A stretch of 10,788 bases of DNA from CAYSHJ01 sp964589725 (lineage in GTDB: Bacteria; Planctomycetota; Planctomycetia; Planctomycetales; Planctomycetaceae), in the NCBI GenBank assembly GCA_964589725.1, contig CAZPUJ010000186.1, positions 1-10,788 on the forward strand. Reading direction: 5' to 3'. Of this stretch, positions 8,701-10,788 are shown piece by piece. Every line of letters starts with the position of its first letter. Within the stretch, counting starts at the first letter, position 1. The position numbers and the translations under genes were made by a program. The notes below the pieces were generated by a model that was not told the DNA's origin, ran no database searches, and worked only from the letters and a program-made list of their open reading frames with translations.

Positions 8701-9230
8701 ACCTTGCTCGCAAGCAGGCTCAGCTTGCATCAGAGATTCATCGTTACGTGCCGCTCGTTTTTGCGAAGAATTTGTTGCAGCAGGCGATCAAGCGATTCGA
8801 GCGGGAGAATCAGCCGGAGATGATCGGCAGCATTTCCAAGCTCTTTGCCACAATGACGGGCGGACGATATGTCGCGATCGAACGGCCGTCGTCCGATCAC
8901 AACGCGATCTATGTCCGTCGCGTCGATGGAGCGGAACTGACGCCCGACCAACTCAGCACCGGCACGCGCGAGCAGCTTTATCTGGCAATCCGGCTGGGCT
9001 ACGTCTTGCACTACTGCCGCCAAACCGAGCCGTTGCCGATCGTGATGGACGATGTGCTCGTGAACTTCGACGACGATCGTTCGCGAGCGACGCTGGAAGC
9101 TTTTCGCGATGTCTCGCGCGACGTGCAGGTGTTGTTCTTCACCTGCCACCAGCACTTCGTGGATTTGATCGGCGACGTGTTCCCGGACATTCAGACGATC
9201 GAATTACCGACCCGCGCGAGTGGAAAGTGA
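5733..9230 (+). CDS. YhaN-like Rad50/SbcC-family coiled-coil ATPase
   Basis: From the ATG at 5733 this gives 1165 residues, longer than Bacillus YhaN (roughly 960). The N-terminal half-ATPase opens MKFQTLHINHFGHFADLDL, as in YhaN proteins, with Walker A GRNEAGKTT (31-39) and a conserved FQSVFAFGLNEL segment (119-130). A very long Gln/Glu/Leu/Arg-rich middle section, including KLEQLEQQLAQLEQQQ near 509-525, is typical coiled coil. The C-terminal half supplies the signature LSTGTREQ (from 1074), Walker B VMDD (D1106, D1107) and H1139 in the H-loop. The two halves fold together into an ABC-type head that should bind the YhaO-like nuclease and gate it with ATP. I find no CxxC in the coiled coil, so the Rad50 zinc hook appears absent. 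The ATGA overlap with the nuclease gene argues for a complex made in fixed ratio, probably in DNA-end processing. Confidence 0.92.
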   Translation: MKFQTLHINHFGHFADLDLSFGDSGIAVLYGRNEAGKTTLLEFLRQLLFGIDERTPYSFGDGGEVGGTTRFVLSDNRVVELRRRKGRKNTVQVRVDGKDTDFGEAGFHQLLGHADKEVFQSVFAFGLNELQRGNEALRHESLQSALFGGGLGGAFNPEKLLQDFDNQAGELFKSAASKPTINALSKLLGDLAKEIKQKAIRSDDYERSKEAWEQAQSTADQLSRDVTDLRVRHSRMEKLVQALPRWLQRRVLRIERDGLVVPAGFPNTALSEFTTTLDTITRVTGDRDQLQRDIVDAKQKLAAIQLDKTLLPLKDDIIECHGLIKSVEEARRDLPRIRAERGTVERDVVTTLRELRPGWTLDDLSSFSMDAATRHMIEELVQRRTELNESRTTLNTRRDGACAEIARIADDLAELGEPRDLSALAAIVDESVEYTADQKALKKESDARAKLAVTLETQRTRLSPPLLVEAKDAQRLPVPPKELAERFDRESRDVASKLDTASQSLADEEQKLEQLEQQLAQLEQQQRDVPKLEELTGSRTRRDDGWRLIRSRHIDGDDRAAEIARWLGDGSQSLPDVYEQVVAQADQLADAIYEHADAVTSRKQFQQQIEQTRQTVARKRAACERVRDEQKHLERLWTAHWQPCGFEPLPPDAMRRWLDEHSALVATHETLGQKAVDLDSLRQRIDEFEATFRTAMNTAGIDVAHSLAAAKQQVKSAEAEAEQRKKLERDRKRQQKTLDGIDAELCEWQSRDTAWRTEWQAVLEQLELPTEWDTELARNVISGISAAQAQLAKLSDLSDRIRLMEQRIDDFDPRVRSLCERLAEPVDAVRPEVNAKSLHERLTGAAQAQERRDHLEQTLTEANRKLNAKQIELESQQTRHGELLALAEAGTDAEFLDVAERARRATQLDADFARLTREIELLRGNEDAAEFETLLREGDLAVLQGQLDDLQAELTRKQTEANSAHAAAGSMRHVFAELDGRNDAARLQEDLARKQAQLASEIHRYVPLVFAKNLLQQAIKRFERENQPEMIGSISKLFATMTGGRYVAIERPSSDHNAIYVRRVDGAELTPDQLSTGTREQLYLAIRLGYVLHYCRQTEPLPIVMDDVLVNFDDDRSRATLEAFRDVSRDVQVLFFTCHQHFVDLIGDVFPDIQTIELPTRASGK

Positions 9231-9273
9231 TCGACGAAGACTTTAACGTCGCGGAGTCCATCTTTTAATTCCA

Positions 9274-9351
9274 GGCGAGCGGGGGGCGTTAGCCCTCCGG
9301 TTTTCCGCGGGAGACGCTCATCACCGGGGGGCTGACGCCGCCCCGCTCGCC
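9274..9351. repeat. 78-base imperfect palindrome after the YhaN-like gene
   Basis: The left arm (9274-9301) and the right arm (9323-9351) are inverted copies: the left reads ggcgagcggggggcgttagc onward and the reverse complement of the right reads ggcgagcggggcggcgtcag onward. They differ by two substitutions and one extra base, around a 21-base loop. It begins 44 bases after the YhaN-like stop. It would form a very stable hairpin and probably ends or insulates transcription between this operon and the ABC gene, though no T-run follows. Its form matches dispersed GC-rich palindromes I associate with planctomycete intergenic DNA; the copy number cannot be judged from one window. The rest of the 9231-9433 gap shows nothing definite. 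Confidence 0.75.
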
Positions 9352-9433
9352 AAGAGTTCACGACCGCTCCGTGTGATGTCAATCTCTTTGGTGAGGCCTT
9401 CCCCTGCAGATCAGTCTGAATGGGTCTTCCCTT

Positions 9434-10474
9434 ATGAGCGATCTTCCGGCAAACATCAATCAGGCTCCCACGCCCGCTCCAGCGTCGAAACAATGGATCG
9501 GCGAGCCGGTGCTCGAACTGCGGCATCTGCATCGGTTTTTCGGCAAGCTGAAGGCCGTGAACGACGTGTCGTTCCAGGCGTACGCCGGGCAGGTGTTGGG
9601 TTACATCGGACCGAACGGCGCGGGGAAGACGACGTCGATGCGAGTTCTCGCGACGCTCGACATGCCGACCGCCGGCGATGCGTTCGTCTGCGGCTACTCG
9701 GTCGTCGACGACCCAGACAAGGTGCGGCGAGTGCTCGGGTTCATGCCCGATCAGTTCGGTAAGTACCAGAACATGAACGTGGTCGAGTATCTCGACTTCT
9801 TCGCGCGCGCGTACGGCCTGCGCGGCTCGAAGCGGCGGGCCGCGGTCGAAAACGTGCTGGTCTTCACCGAGCTGCGCAAGCTAGCGGAGAAGCCAATCTT
9901 CACACTGTCGAAAGGCCAGTCGCAGCGGCTGGGCTTGGGACGCTGCCTGATCCACGATCCGCAAGTGTTGATTCTTGACGAGCCGGCCGCCGGACTCGAC
10001 CCGCGCGCTCGAGTCGAACTGCGCGAGCTGATCGCGCTGTTGGCCACGCAGATGAAGAAGACGATCCTGATCAGCTCGCACATCCTCACCGAGCTGGGTG
10101 AGATTTGCGACTCGGCCGCGATCATCGAAGCCGGCCGCATGCTGGCGTTCGGCAGCATCGAGGAACTCGCGCAGCAACAACGTCAAGTGCAGGGGCAAAC
10201 GGGCGTCAAAACAATCGCCGTGCGGCTGCTCACGCCCGACGACCGCAAGCACGGCACCGACGCGCTCGAACGTTGGCTCGTCGAACAACCTCTCGTCTCG
10301 TACGTCCAACCGTCGGCGGCGGAAATCTTTTTCGAGTTCGACGGCGACGCGGCCGCGCAGCATCATCTGCTGAAGGGGATGATCTCGCACGGCTTCCCGA
10401 TCGTGGAATTCCAGGGCAAGACTGAAACGCTCGAAGATGCTTTCATGACCATCACTAAAGGTGTCATGCAGTAA
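9434..10474 (+). CDS. ABC-2 type transporter, ATP-binding protein
   Basis: The 346-residue protein is a single, complete ABC ATPase of the CcmA/drug-export type. After a proline-rich N-terminal tail of about 25 residues come Walker A GPNGAGKTT (59-67), Q-loop Q107 in FMPDQFG, signature LSKGQSQRL (158-166), Walker B LILDEP (D182, E183) with D-loop GLDP, and H-loop H216 in SSHIL. About 100 residues follow the core and may be a regulatory or dimer domain. It would sit on the inner face of the cytoplasmic membrane and power an ABC-2 permease; the exported substrate cannot be told. The signature has Q where many relatives have M or E (LSKGMKQRL), a mild difference. No Shine-Dalgarno site is evident before the ATG. 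Unusually, no permease gene follows: the next feature is a converging IS110 fragment. Confidence 0.92.
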   Translation: MSDLPANINQAPTPAPASKQWIGEPVLELRHLHRFFGKLKAVNDVSFQAYAGQVLGYIGPNGAGKTTSMRVLATLDMPTAGDAFVCGYSVVDDPDKVRRVLGFMPDQFGKYQNMNVVEYLDFFARAYGLRGSKRRAAVENVLVFTELRKLAEKPIFTLSKGQSQRLGLGRCLIHDPQVLILDEPAAGLDPRARVELRELIALLATQMKKTILISSHILTELGEICDSAAIIEAGRMLAFGSIEELAQQQRQVQGQTGVKTIAVRLLTPDDRKHGTDALERWLVEQPLVSYVQPSAAEIFFEFDGDAAAQHHLLKGMISHGFPIVEFQGKTETLEDAFMTITKGVMQ

Positions 10475-10484
10475 CCTTTGGAGT

Positions 10485-10502
10485 GCGGTGATTCATCACC
10501 GC
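10485..10502 (+). terminator. Short palindrome just after the ABC gene, possible terminator or dispersed repeat
   Basis: GCGGTGA and TCACCGC form a perfect 7-bp stem with a TTCA loop, starting 11 bases after the TAA of the ABC gene and followed by tttccctc. It could weakly terminate the ABC transcript. The surrounding bases (ggagtgcggtgattcatcac) translate as ECGDSSPL, a peptide string I recall from many spurious small proteins in planctomycetes and relatives, which suggests a dispersed repeat. That link is from memory only. Confidence 0.45.
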
Positions 10503-10788
10503 TTTCCCTCGGGGCGATGACGACGAAATGCCTGAGAAGGACGAGGCGGAAGCGAATGAGTTCGCTGAGACGCCTCGACGTCGGAGCGGAGCATCGCGAT
10601 CACGCCAGCCGCGCGGAGAGAATCGAAATCGCTTTCGCTTTGCCGTGCTGCTTCTCCAGCCGAGCCACGTCGCTCTTCGCGGCAGGATGTTCCCGTAGCA
10701 TCAGCAGCGAGGCTTCCGATAACGCCCACTTCAGGTGCGCGTTGCCGATCTTGTGGCCGTGACCGGCGGTCTTCTTCCCGGCTGATTC
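10496..10788 (-). pseudogene. IS110-family transposase, 3' end, frameshifted and cut by the window edge
   Basis: Read on the minus strand from 10788, the frame begins ESAGKKTAGHGHKIGNAHLK and continues with WALSEASLLM, LEKQHGKAKAISIL and a TGA at 10602-10600. This is the C-terminal 'transposase IS116/IS110/IS902' domain, a DNA-recombining DEDD/serine enzyme that moves its element without the usual terminal repeats; the serine of ESAGKK may be the catalytic one. Family members normally continue past this point with a GRAVYxMLxR-like tail. That tail appears here one frame over, as GVIAMLRSDVEAS, ending at a stop at 10498-10496. The gene is therefore probably frameshifted near 10603-10608, or else ends early. 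Its 5' part lies outside the window. It runs tail-to-tail with the ABC gene. The family call is firm; inactivity is inferred. Confidence 0.8.

Noticed and set aside
10478..10762. 94-codon plus-strand open frame after the ABC gene
   Set aside because: It is antisense to the IS110 transposase fragment and starts in the palindrome; no protein-like pattern.

Overview
The window looks like chromosomal DNA from a GC-rich bacterium, most likely a planctomycete. The reasons are a DUF4058 protein of the kind common in Planctomycetes and Cyanobacteria, weak or absent Shine-Dalgarno sites at some genes, intergenic palindromes of a type I associate with that phylum, and an IS110-family transposase remnant. 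The taxonomic call is inference from gene content; there is no marker gene here.

Layout: (a) 2-478, the 3' part of a DUF4058 gene. (b) 479-975, about 500 bases with no gene. It holds a 175-base symmetrical element (529-703) and, just upstream of the next gene, two adjacent stem-loops (899-937). (c) 976-9230, three same-strand genes that look like one operon: a 1156-residue SWIM zinc-finger SNF2-type ATPase, a 421-residue Mre11/SbcD-like nuclease of the YhaO type, and a 1165-residue Rad50/SbcC-like coiled-coil ATPase of the YhaN type. The first gap is 24 bases and the second junction is an ATGA overlap. (d) 9231-9433, an intergenic gap with a 78-base imperfect palindrome. (e) 9434-10474, the ATP-binding subunit of an ABC-2 type exporter. 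(f) 10475-10788, a short palindrome followed by the 3' end of an IS110-family transposase on the minus strand, apparently frameshifted and cut by the window edge.

How the genes may work together: YhaO and YhaN are expected to form a DNA-end-processing complex, with the nuclease driven by an ABC-type ATPase with long coiled coils. The SNF2 protein in front would be a double-stranded DNA translocase that could strip or remodel protein-DNA complexes at the same sites. That gives a bacterial pairing of a Snf2 motor with a Mre11-Rad50-like pair. It is proposed from operon structure alone.

The most unusual signal is the non-coding element at 529-703. Its two arms of about 62 bases are inverted copies of one another, each arm carries its own 8-bp hairpin, and the two hairpins differ at two base pairs with both partners changed. 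Three exact 16-base tandem repeats lie at the centre of symmetry. The whole can fold as a four-way junction and may be a small non-autonomous mobile element or a structured RNA/DNA element.
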